DNA of 64,000 bases, from positions 511,481-575,480 of the forward strand of contig JAEYOP010000040.1 in the NCBI GenBank assembly GCA_023411575.1, given 5' to 3'. The notes beneath the pieces are model-generated. The model saw only the letters and a program-made list of their open reading frames with translations, ran no database searches and was not told where the DNA came from. The DNA is from Bacillota bacterium (GTDB lineage: Bacteria; Bacillota; Clostridia; Acetivibrionales; DTU013). The position numbers and the translations under genes were made by a program. This document shows, in pieces, positions 1 to 6,175 of this stretch (position 1 is its first letter; the number at the start of each line of letters is the position of its first letter).

Positions 1-387
1 GCTTTGAAATACATCAACGAATATTATCCGGACAGCACCCTGTCCGCAAGCCTCATCTCGGATAAGCTGGGCATCACTCCCCAGTACTTCAGCAGGCTTT
101 TCCGGCAATTCACCGGCGCGAACTTCCCAGACTACATCAACAATATCCGGCTGGAAAAAGCAAAAGAACTCCTGCTGTCCAACCCGCTGCTCAATATCTC
201 GGAGATTTGCAGCAGGACCGGATATAACAGCACTTCCTATTTTGCTACCTCTTTTGCGAAGAAGTTCGGCATCCCGCCGTCCAAATACGCTTTAACCGCA
301 AAGGCGCAGGCTTATGACCTGGCTCCGGCGCTCCGCTATTTCTCGGTCTTCTCGATCACCAGGCTTTTGACGGTGACATTGATCTGA
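1..387 (+). CDS. AraC-family DNA-binding domain, 5'-truncated by window edge
   Basis: The reading frame is open from the first base, so the true start lies outside the window. The visible 128 residues are a complete AraC/XylS double helix-turn-helix: a first HTH around ASLISDKLGITPQYFSRLFR and a second around ISEICSRTGYNSTSYFATSF, ending in the family signature FGIPPSKY. The missing N-terminal part decides whether this is a sugar-sensing AraC protein or a YesN-like response regulator; both occur beside ABC sugar importers in Clostridia. The last ~50 bases overlap the 3' end of the convergent gene that follows, so the unconserved C-terminal tail is probably not functionally important. Confidence 0.85.
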   Translation, partial: ALKYINEYYPDSTLSASLISDKLGITPQYFSRLFRQFTGANFPDYINNIRLEKAKELLLSNPLLNISEICSRTGYNSTSYFATSFAKKFGIPPSKYALTAKAQAYDLAPALRYFSVFSITRLLTVTLI

Positions 388-1163
388 ATGATATTCAGGG
401 CGGTCAGCTTTTCAACTTCATCGCCCACCTTCTGCTGGATTTCTTTTATCAGCGGCCGGATCTGGCAGCCGTACACCAGCACAAGGTCCATTTCCATGTA
501 GGTGCCCTCGGGACGGTTTTCCGCCCGGAAGCGGGAAATTTTGCTGACGCCCTTTATATTGATCACCACATATTCTACGATCTGATAGATCGTATAGTCG
601 GAAATCGTATAGTTCCCGAGGTAGCTGAAAGTCGGCCTGACAACGGACTTCTCGTCGTCGAGCTGGAAATTGCCCTTTCCCTTTCTCCGGAAAATCCGGA
701 GAGGATCCAGGAAATACCCGGAGAAATCCTTCTTGATCTCAAAAGTGGGAACCGGTATGACATGCTTCCCCTGCTGTCTCCGGGTGGCGATAGCCTGCTT
801 TATTTCAAATTCGTCCGCCACGTCCGTGATATAGACCTTCTCGCTTATATCCGGCAGCTCAAGCCTTTTTGCGATCCGCTCCACCATCTCGTCGGAGGTG
901 CCCAGGATCAGGATCGCTTCCGGCTTGTGCAGGCGGATGGCGTTCATCACTTCCCTGGCATGCTCTTCGTTGCTGAACAGGGCGGTTTTGATCGAACCGA
1001 TCCTTGTTTTTTCCCGCTTGGCGGAAACCCCCGCCACCACCTGGTTGACCTTGATCAGCAAACCGTCGTCTATAATAAATTCGATTCCTCTTTCTCTGGC
1101 GACCCAGGAAGCCCTGTGGCTTTTACCGGTGCCGCTGGGCCCCACAAAACCGACTGCTCTCAA
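336..1163 (-). CDS. P-loop ATPase fused to an Asp23/Gls24-like domain
   Basis: Starts with a Walker A motif, GPSGTGKSH, at residues 8-16. A nucleotide-binding region follows, and the C-terminal ~90 residues (from YLGNYTISDYTIYQIVEYV) resemble the Asp23/Gls24 envelope-stress domain. I place the start at the TTG at 1163, because AGGAGGT lies six bases upstream of it. The in-frame ATG at 1190 and TTG at 1199 have no ribosome binding site. That gives 275 residues. The fusion is conserved in Clostridia as far as I know; its biochemical role is not established. The gene is monocistronic, with its own promoter (1290-1318) and a large hairpin (1207-1253) in its leader. Its 3' end overlaps the AraC gene tail. 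Confidence 0.8.
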   Translation of the reverse strand: MRAVGFVGPSGTGKSHRASWVARERGIEFIIDDGLLIKVNQVVAGVSAKREKTRIGSIKTALFSNEEHAREVMNAIRLHKPEAILILGTSDEMVERIAKRLELPDISEKVYITDVADEFEIKQAIATRRQQGKHVIPVPTFEIKKDFSGYFLDPLRIFRRKGKGNFQLDDEKSVVRPTFSYLGNYTISDYTIYQIVEYVVINIKGVSKISRFRAENRPEGTYMEMDLVLVYGCQIRPLIKEIQQKVGDEVEKLTALNIIQINVTVKSLVIEKTEK

Positions 1164-1206
1164 ATCCCTACCTCCGGAAGCTCTCGTCATTGGATTCAAT
1201 CATTAT

Positions 1207-1253
1207 CGTTCAATATATTCTGCAAGCCGCGTCGCAGCATAATATATTGAACG
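1207..1253 (-). promoter_or_regulatory. Perfect 13-bp inverted repeat in 5' leader of the P-loop/Asp23 gene
   Basis: CGTTCAATATATT at 1207-1219 is exactly repeated in inverse at 1241-1253. The 21-base spacer can itself pair CTGC with GCAG. On the minus strand this hairpin sits inside the 5' untranslated region, 44 bases before the TTG start. No T-tract follows, so it is not a terminator; an mRNA-stabilising or protein-binding element is possible. Confidence 0.6.
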
Positions 1254-1289
1254 CTCCTTGCAGCAACGCTGGATTCAACTTTACCGTTC

Positions 1290-1318
1290 ATTATACCACA
1301 AAATCCTGGCATAAAGAA
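1290..1318 (-). promoter_or_regulatory. Sigma-A-like promoter with extended -10
   Basis: On the minus strand the -10 is TGGTATAAT (extended TGnTATAAT form). A weak -35, TTCTTT, lies 17 bases upstream. It reads into the leader of the P-loop/Asp23 gene. Confidence 0.55.
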
Positions 1319-1325
1319 CAAAATC

Positions 1326-1346
1326 CCGGGGGTGTCGAACCCCCGG
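1326..1346. repeat. GC-rich 8-bp hairpin
   Basis: CCGGGGGT and ACCCCCGG pair around the loop GTCGA. It lies between the 1403-1430 terminator and the 1290-1318 promoter. Neither strand carries a T-tract after it. The minus-strand form mimics a tRNA T-arm, but no acceptor or anticodon arm is present. Confidence 0.4.
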
Positions 1347-1399
1347 AATTTGAACCGGTCCGCGTCCGGTTTCGCCGGCGCCGCAATCTCCCGCAGAAA

Positions 1400-1587
1400 G
1401 GGAAAAAGAGAGTCGCTGACTCTCTTTTCTTTCCCCGGATTCTCTTCATTTGTATACTCGGTAATTTTGTCGCTTGTACTTCCTGTGTTTTATCTTTTGT
1501 AAAAAATATTAAACTTTAAAAGTTATTCTCTTTCAATCTATATTCTGTATAAAAACCCGGCCATTTATACAGCATATTGTGTTACAC
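1400..1587 (-). ncRNA. Candidate small non-coding RNA
   Basis: The 524-base gap between the P-loop gene and ytxC holds a promoter (1593-1620) and, about 165 bases downstream on the same strand, an intrinsic terminator (1403-1430), with no convincing reading frame between. The predicted transcript begins near 1587 and contains a perfect 9-bp hairpin (CTGTATAAA / TTTATACAG, 1549-1577) close to its 5' end. I recognise no known RNA family. Confidence 0.3.
1403..1430 (-). terminator. Intrinsic terminator (probably bidirectional)
   Basis: AAAGAGAGTC and GACTCTCTTT form a 10-bp stem with a three-base loop. On the minus strand it is followed by TTTTT; the plus strand also has a short T-tract. Confidence 0.7.
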
Positions 1588-1592
1588 GATAT

Positions 1593-1620
1593 ATTTTATC
1601 ATCTATGCTTCACTTGTCAA
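1593..1620 (-). promoter_or_regulatory. Sigma-A-like promoter, TTGACA-16-TAAAAT
   Basis: Reading leftwards, TTGACA (1615-1620) is followed after 16 bases by TAAAAT (1593-1598). It points away from ytxC and towards the 1403-1430 terminator, so it would drive the candidate small RNA. Confidence 0.5.
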
Positions 1621-1698
1621 TATCTATAGTAAAATTTTTTGCTGAATTTTACAAATGCTTGAAGCCGGATATGGGGGGATTTTGTAGAAAAGGAAAGA

Positions 1699-1728
1699 AA
1701 TAAGGCTGACCGGTTGGCCAGCCTTATT
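1699..1728. terminator. Terminator overlapping the end of ytxC
   Basis: AATAAGGCTG and CAGCCTTATT pair around a 10-base loop. The ytxC stop codon lies in one arm. T-rich sequence flanks both sides, so it may work in both directions. Confidence 0.7.
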
Positions 1729-2638
1729 TTTTCGTTTCGCTTTTGGCCATGTTGACCATGCATGTGTCGCAGCCCGGGCACAGGACGACCCTGCCCGAGA
1801 ATACATTTTTGATGGTTTCCATCAGTTCCTTGTTCCGGAACTGGTCGTTGCCATGGATGACGATCTTCCGCGGCGCGAACGTAATCAGGGAACTGACGAG
1901 AAGATCGTCGTAGTTGATTTCCCCTTCGGCGATCTCGTTGACATATTCCTGGATGCACTCATTGGTTATTTCCTTCCGTGACTCATCCAGCAGCGTATAT
2001 TTGTTGTTGTAACCGACTATGACGTGAACGGTGTCCAGCTTGGGCTCCTGTATATCCACGAAGTATCTCAGCAGCCGGATAAACTCCCGGTATTCCCGGT
2101 CCATCAGGAAGTCATCCACCGCCTTGTCTACTATATCTTCAAGGTCCTTCATATACTCCTTCAGCCGAAAATTCACAAAGCCGTCCAGGATAATGCTGTT
2201 CGAATTGTCGAAATAGTCCATCAGCCGCCGGATAATAACGTTCCTTCTCCGGATCTGGAAAAGGCTGTTGAAAAAATTCTTGTCCTCATTTCGAATTATA
2301 TTAAGAGCCTTGCCCAATATTTCCTTCTTCTCCGCCGAGTTGAAATAACAGTAGTTGCCGTTGATGATTCTGGTCAGGAGCCTTTCCTCATACTGTCTTA
2401 TAATATAATCGGCCAATGCATTCGAGATATACGTTTTCAATACCCTGTACGACTCGATTGATTTTTCCCTGTAAAGCCTGCCGTCGTTCACCGTACATAT
2501 AATGGAAGTCGATCCTTCGGAATTGATTTCGTTGATAGAGTAATTGATCTTTTTGTTTTCCAATTGCTGGAGTTCGTTCGTTATGTGCTGCATTACCGCA
2601 TCCGCGCTGCCGTTAACCCCAATGCAAAGAAACTGCAT
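1724..2638 (-). CDS. ytxC: YtxC-like sporulation protein
   Basis: A 304-residue protein resembling the YtxC family, which is conserved in spore formers and annotated as sporulation-related without a known biochemical activity. It is mostly helical, with many charged residues (for example NVIIRRLMDYFDNSNSIILDGFVNFRLKEYMKDL in the middle, cited here only in part as RRLMDYF and FVNFRLKEYM). The C-terminus has CPGCDTC, a possible metal or disulfide site. The start is either ATG 2638 or GTG 2647; AAGGG upstream is slightly too far from one and too near to the other. The gene is monocistronic and ends in its own terminator. Confidence 0.75.
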   Translation of the reverse strand: MQFLCIGVNGSADAVMQHITNELQQLENKKINYSINEINSEGSTSIICTVNDGRLYREKSIESYRVLKTYISNALADYIIRQYEERLLTRIINGNYCYFNSAEKKEILGKALNIIRNEDKNFFNSLFQIRRRNVIIRRLMDYFDNSNSIILDGFVNFRLKEYMKDLEDIVDKAVDDFLMDREYREFIRLLRYFVDIQEPKLDTVHVIVGYNNKYTLLDESRKEITNECIQEYVNEIAEGEINYDDLLVSSLITFAPRKIVIHGNDQFRNKELMETIKNVFSGRVVLCPGCDTCMVNMAKSETKK

Positions 2639-2831
2639 CAACTTCACATCCCTTCAAGTGTTAGTATATGTCTAAGCAAAATGTTGTATGCAGTATGGGA
2701 CACATGCAAATATTCCCTACATATTTTACAAATTTACCTCTTTTTTACTAACACGATGCAGCCGCCACCTGCGATTCTATGTCTTCGGCATTTCTTCTAT
2801 AGTATATGTAGTTTGGGAAAGTAAGTTACCG

Positions 2832-3587
2832 TTATTGTTCCGTTAGCGGCAGAACGGAGCCGACATCGGCGACGGCTCCGCCGGCGAGCTCCAGGATCGA
2901 TATGGCTTTGGACGCAAGAAAAAAGGGGAATTGTTCCCGGCAATCGAGGCCGCACAGGCTTCCATTCAAAGCGCAGAGCGATTTTCCAAGCATTCCGGCC
3001 GCCCCGCCGATGAAGCCGTACCGGAGGCCGGGCAGAAGGATCGATCTTTCACGGTCCATGAGCAGGACCTCCAGACCCTTTTTTTCTGCCGCCTTTGCAA
3101 TGCCGGCGTCCATGGTGACGATGGATTCGCGGTCCACCGGAAGAATGGAGCATTTGGCATAGCCCTGCTCGACATGGACCGGCTCAACGCCAAGCTGGTC
3201 CAGCATTTTCTTCAAAACCGGGTCCGTATGCTTCAGGTTATGAAAATACCATTTGCCGACCCTGGCCACATTATACGCAATGTCGGCGGGATAAGACGGG
3301 GCCAGGACGCTTTCTCCCCGTATCAGCTCGAAACTGCGGACAGCGAGAGCCTCCAGCAGCAGAGGATCGGTCCCGGGCGCATAAATCAGCCTGTGCCCTT
3401 CCAGATGGTGCAGCACCATGTCCGGATGGCTGGACACGGCAGGATAGAGGTCTTTATGGGGACGCAGCCGGAGCACGTCCACTCCCGACGAACGCAGCCT
3501 CCGTTCCGCTTCCTCACAAAGCCTGCAGTCCACGACCACAAGACCCGCCAATTTTTCCGGCAAATTCGGCATCCTTACGAAAGACAT
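2832..3587 (-). CDS. GME-fold (DUF6873-like) conserved clostridial protein
   Basis: 251 residues, start ATG with GGGAGG six bases upstream. I believe it belongs to the DUF6873 family, predicted to share the guanidino-group-modifying-enzyme (pentein) fold of arginine deiminases. Visible features fitting that are repeated beta-strand/Asp segments such as SIVTMDAGIAKAAE and the C-terminal LELAGGAVADVGSVLPLTE. A Cys-rich stretch (LCALNGSLCGLDCREQ) precedes the end. I cannot assign a substrate; whether a catalytic Cys/His set is intact needs structural alignment. It stands alone between intergenic regions. Confidence 0.6.
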   Translation of the reverse strand: MSFVRMPNLPEKLAGLVVVDCRLCEEAERRLRSSGVDVLRLRPHKDLYPAVSSHPDMVLHHLEGHRLIYAPGTDPLLLEALAVRSFELIRGESVLAPSYPADIAYNVARVGKWYFHNLKHTDPVLKKMLDQLGVEPVHVEQGYAKCSILPVDRESIVTMDAGIAKAAEKKGLEVLLMDRERSILLPGLRYGFIGGAAGMLGKSLCALNGSLCGLDCREQFPFFLASKAISILELAGGAVADVGSVLPLTEQ

Positions 3588-3719
3588 GGCTATCCTCCCA
3601 CATCACCACTTTATACTCCATGCCTCCGCCTGTCAACGCAAAGAAAAACGATTCAAGGCATACACCATTGCCGCAAGTTCTACATAATATACAGGGAACT
3701 CACCAAAAATCAATACTAA

Positions 3720-3852
3720 CTGGCGTCTGCCGCGGTTGACGCCGGTTATTCAGATAAAATTGAGGGGGCGACCGGCTCCCTCAATTTTGGAGCGGGACAC
3801 CTCCCTGCTCCAGCGGAAAGAGGCCGGAGGGGACTTGTCTCCGGCCTTTTTC
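3720..3852 (+). ncRNA. Structured RNA: four hairpins ending in an intrinsic terminator
   Basis: This non-coding stretch holds four consecutive perfect or near-perfect stems: GGCGTC/GACGCC (3722-3743), an 11-bp AAAATTGAGGG/CCCTCAATTTT (3756-3788), GGAGC/GCTCC (3789-3811) and GGCCGGAG/CTCCGGCC (3822-3846), the last followed by TTTTT. The order fits either a free small RNA or a terminator-controlled leader of the small Cys-rich gene that begins 70 bases downstream. None of the riboswitch cores I know (SAM, TPP, c-di-GMP, guanidine, glycine) is evident. No clear promoter is visible upstream. Confidence 0.45.
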
Positions 3853-3922
3853 CGCGTCTTCGGTTTTTACAAGTATTTTTTAAAGCCGTTTTGACATAAT
3901 ACTATTTAAGGAGAGATGCCTT

Positions 3923-4096
3923 ATGACAACTATTACCTGTTCCTCCAACTGCATACACCAAAAAGACGGCGTATGCACTCTTGAAAGCGCATTTTCCAAT
4001 TCATTGTCCAATGAGACCGACTGTGCATTTTTTAAAGAAGTTCCAGCCAAAAAAGAGCATGGTTTTAATTGCAAATCGCAAAATGCATTATTATAG
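3923..4096 (+). CDS. Small Cys-rich protein (DUF1540-like pattern)
   Basis: A 57-residue protein starting at ATG 3923, with AAGGAG nine bases upstream. It reads ITCSSNCIHQKDGVCTLESA, then TDCAFFK, then NCKSQ. The C-x3-C-x7-C ... C-x-F spacing is that of small clostridial Cys-rich proteins, including DUF1540-type proteins, thought to bind metal. I know no function. It lies just downstream of a structured, terminator-ended RNA and upstream of the DUF378 gene, all on the plus strand. Confidence 0.65.
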   Translation: MTTITCSSNCIHQKDGVCTLESAFSNSLSNETDCAFFKEVPAKKEHGFNCKSQNALL

Positions 4097-4144
4097 GACC
4101 GCCGGCAATAATATAGGTATTAAACATGAAAAGGAGTTGTTGCA

Positions 4145-4378
4145 ATGAATAGGACACCATTAGATAGAATAGCGCTGGTACTCGTGATTATTGGGGCCCT
4201 GAACTGGCTGCTGGTCGGAATCGCCGGTTATGATCTGGTAACCTCCATATTCGGCGGCAATTTATTCAACGGCACCATGTCGGTTTTCAGCAGGGTGATT
4301 TTCGCGCTGGTCGGCGTATCCGGCCTGTATGCGATTTCCCTGTTGTTCCGGGAAAACCCGGCCAATGCTAAAGAGTAG
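4145..4378 (+). CDS. DUF378 small membrane protein (YuzA-like)
   Basis: 77 residues with AAGGAG before the ATG. Two hydrophobic helices are visible: residues ~8-30 (IALVLVIIGALNWLLVGIAG) and ~46-68 (VFSRVIFALVGVSGLYAISL). The GALNWLLVG motif is the hallmark of the DUF378 family, small inner-membrane proteins of unknown role that are common in spore formers. It lies between the Cys-rich protein and a SASP gene. Confidence 0.85.
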   Translation: MNRTPLDRIALVLVIIGALNWLLVGIAGYDLVTSIFGGNLFNGTMSVFSRVIFALVGVSGLYAISLLFRENPANAKE

Positions 4379-4480
4379 TCCGGATAGCACTAATTACCGT
4401 AATAATCAGGCTCAGTTCTGCAAATTATAAGAATACGCTGTAGAATTTCTATAGCGAAAACAAAGCGAGGAGGGAACTAT

Positions 4481-4672
4481 ATGGCAAACAGCAGGAGCAA
4501 GACTTCGTTCGACAAGATGAAGTATGAAATAGCCAGCCAGGTCGGAGTAAACCTGAAGCAGGGCTATAACGGCGACATCGCAGCGAGGGATGCCGGTAAG
4601 ATCGGTGGGAACATTGTCAAGAAGGTTTTCGAATCCTACACCGGGAACCAGTACCAGCTTGAGAAGAAGTAA
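4481..4672 (+). CDS. Alpha/beta-type small acid-soluble spore protein
   Basis: 63 residues with GAGGAGG upstream. It carries both conserved SASP blocks: the germination-protease region KYEIASQVGVN and the DNA-binding helix GYNGDIAARDAGKIGGNIVK. Alpha/beta SASPs coat spore DNA in the forespore, convert it to an A-like form, and are degraded by GPR at germination. Expression is normally by sigma-G; I could not find a convincing sigma-G promoter here. A strong terminator follows directly, so it is monocistronic or the last gene of its unit. Confidence 0.95.
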   Translation: MANSRSKTSFDKMKYEIASQVGVNLKQGYNGDIAARDAGKIGGNIVKKVFESYTGNQYQLEKK

Positions 4673-4705
4673 CAGGAAGAACAGGAGTATTTGAATGCTT
4701 TCAGG

Positions 4706-4738
4706 AAAAGGGCTGCCGGTTTCCGGCAGCCCTTTTTA
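4706..4738 (+). terminator. Intrinsic terminator of the SASP gene
   Basis: AAAAGGGCTGCCGG pairs with CCGGCAGCCCTTTTT; near-perfect 13-bp GC-rich stem and T-tract, 34 bases after the stop. Confidence 0.9.
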
Positions 4739-4801
4739 TATGGGAATTTGCCTGTCATAAAAAAAGGTCATGCCTAATAACAATATCTGGAGGTGACCTT
4801 T

Positions 4802-5095
4802 ATGATTTTTACCGTTCGGTGGCTTATCTTTTTGATCCTTTCAGCCGTTGTCCTCTTCCTGCTGTTCCTGCCGGACCTCATGCCGAGATGCTCGTACTGC
4901 GGAAGGTATAAGCTCAGGCCGCTTTTCCGCATCCACAGAGCCGTCAGCATCAATCCGGGCTATGGCGGCAGCCGGTCGGTCTGCACAAAATGCTGCCGGG
5001 AATACGATATTGAAAGCCTGCAGGACCTGGACCGCCTGATTGCCATTAAAAGACGGCTGAAGCTGGATTCGCTGACCAAGGAACAAGCGCCCTAG
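4802..5095 (+). CDS. Membrane-anchored putative zinc-binding protein
   Basis: 97 residues; ATG 4802 is chosen because GGAGGTGA lies five bases upstream, and the GTG nine bases earlier overlaps that site. One N-terminal transmembrane helix (residues ~4-26, WLIFLILSAVVLFLLFLP) is followed by a soluble part with CSYCGRY and CTKCC, two CxxC-type pairs that could hold zinc. A basic C-terminal helix ends the protein. I do not recognise a named family. It follows the SASP terminator and is convergent with the receiver gene. Confidence 0.6.
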   Translation: MIFTVRWLIFLILSAVVLFLLFLPDLMPRCSYCGRYKLRPLFRIHRAVSINPGYGGSRSVCTKCCREYDIESLQDLDRLIAIKRRLKLDSLTKEQAP

Positions 5096-5118
5096 CTCCG
5101 GGGAATCCGCCCCGACTC

Positions 5119-5514
5119 TCAGGAAAGCAGCCCCAATTCCTTCAGCACCTCCGTCAGCTTCGCCGTATCGATGGGTTTGGTGGCATAGGCCTCGCAGCCG
5201 ATCTCAAAAGCGTTCTGCACCAGCTGCGTCTCGGCCAGCGCCGTAGTCATGATGACCCTGGAGCGCTTTGCGGGAAGGAGCCCCTTCTGGGTCTCCATGT
5301 CCCGGATCGCCTTCAGTACCTTTACTCCGTCCACTTTCGGCATCATGATGTCAAGGCAGATCAGGTCGTAGGGCTCCCGCTCCTTGATGGAAATCAGGAA
5401 GGCATCCAGGGCCTCGAGGCCGTCTACGACCATATCGCATTTGCCGTATTGAGACAGAAACCGGTGCAGGAATTTCCTGCTCGCCGAGTCATCCTCCGCT
5501 ATCAGTATCCTCAT
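5119..5514 (-). CDS. Stand-alone CheY-like response regulator receiver
   Basis: 131 residues, a single REC domain with no output domain: acidic pair D8/D9, phosphoacceptor D55 in LICLDIMMPK, Thr and Lys switch residues in MTTA and TKP. Stop-to-start distance from the TetR gene is 15 bases, so the two are one transcript. The upstream hybrid kinase has its own HPt-like domain, so this receiver is a plausible terminal or side branch of that phosphorelay; that link is inference from position. Confidence 0.85.
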   Translation of the reverse strand: MRILIAEDDSASRKFLHRFLSQYGKCDMVVDGLEALDAFLISIKEREPYDLICLDIMMPKVDGVKVLKAIRDMETQKGLLPAKRSRVIMTTALAETQLVQNAFEIGCEAYATKPIDTAKLTEVLKELGLLS

Positions 5515-5529
5515 CCTCTTTCCTCCGTC

Positions 5530-6114
5530 CTAACCCAGAATATCCTGCAGCGTACCCAGGGCAGCCATGGTTCTTTCCCGCAGGGAGAACGACTGCCGGT
5601 TGAGCCTCCAGCGGAGGAGGATTTCGCGGCACATCCCCGATATGGTTTCCGCAATATGTCCGCTGTCGATATGGGCCCTGATTTCACCGCTCTTTTGCGC
5701 TGCATCAATCAATTCCCGGATCGTGTCGATCCGGCTGTTGTAGATTTCCCTCACCTTTTCTTCCAGCCCGGGCTCGTGCCGCAAGGTGTCGAACATTTGC
5801 GCCACCGCTGTGATGGCAGGATAGTTCTCATAATACTCGGTATACGAGGAGATCAAAAAGCGGATTGCCGCCCTGGGCTCCAGCTTCTTCAATTTGATGG
5901 ATTTGGCAATGTCGGCGTCGTATTGGGAGAAAAAATCAAGAACCGCCGCCAGCAGTTCGTTTTTATTTTTAAAATGACGGAATATGGTGGCTTCGGAAAC
6001 GCCCTCTTTTTTGGCGATCTCACGCGTGGAGAGCCCCTGGATGCCCGTTTCGTCCAGCAAATCGATGGTGGTTATGATCAGTCGCTCTCTTCGGTGCAGC
6101 AAGTTGATTCCCAT
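5530..6114 (-). CDS. TetR-family transcriptional repressor
   Basis: 194 residues from ATG 6114, which has GGAGGAG seven bases upstream; the longer frame to 6144 lacks a site and would run through the operator. The N-terminal HTH is clear: LSTREIAKKEGVSEATIFRHFKNK (residues ~30-53, cited in parts as STREIAKKEGVS and ATIFRHFKNK). The C-terminal ligand domain is helical and not assignable to a ligand. It lies between the hybrid kinase and the receiver gene. A palindrome in its own promoter and a similar one before the kinase suggest autoregulation plus control of the kinase. Confidence 0.9.
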   Translation of the reverse strand: MGINLLHRRERLIITTIDLLDETGIQGLSTREIAKKEGVSEATIFRHFKNKNELLAAVLDFFSQYDADIAKSIKLKKLEPRAAIRFLISSYTEYYENYPAITAVAQMFDTLRHEPGLEEKVREIYNSRIDTIRELIDAAQKSGEIRAHIDSGHIAETISGMCREILLRWRLNRQSFSLRERTMAALGTLQDILG

Positions 6115-6129
6115 TGCTCTCCTCCAATA

Positions 6130-6147
6130 TAAGTAAACGCTCACTTA
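6130..6147. promoter_or_regulatory. Predicted TetR operator (tetR promoter)
   Basis: TAAGTAAACGCTCACTTA is an imperfect palindrome (14 of 18 positions symmetric), 16 bases before the TetR start. It aligns at 14 of 18 positions with a second site at 8949-8966 before the kinase gene. Confidence 0.6.
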
Positions 6148-6175
6148 CGAAGTATAGTAGGAAAACGGCGCAGTG

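Noticed and set aside
1326..1346. tRNA T-arm-like hairpin (minus strand GGGGG-TTCGACA-CCCCC)
   Set aside because: No matching acceptor strand, D-arm or anticodon arm within ~90 bases, and the stem continues to 7-8 bp, which a T-arm does not.
3880..4074. Minus-strand 64-residue frame over the small Cys-rich gene
   Set aside because: The plus-strand frame has AAGGAG, a start and a conserved Cys pattern; the minus frame has neither.
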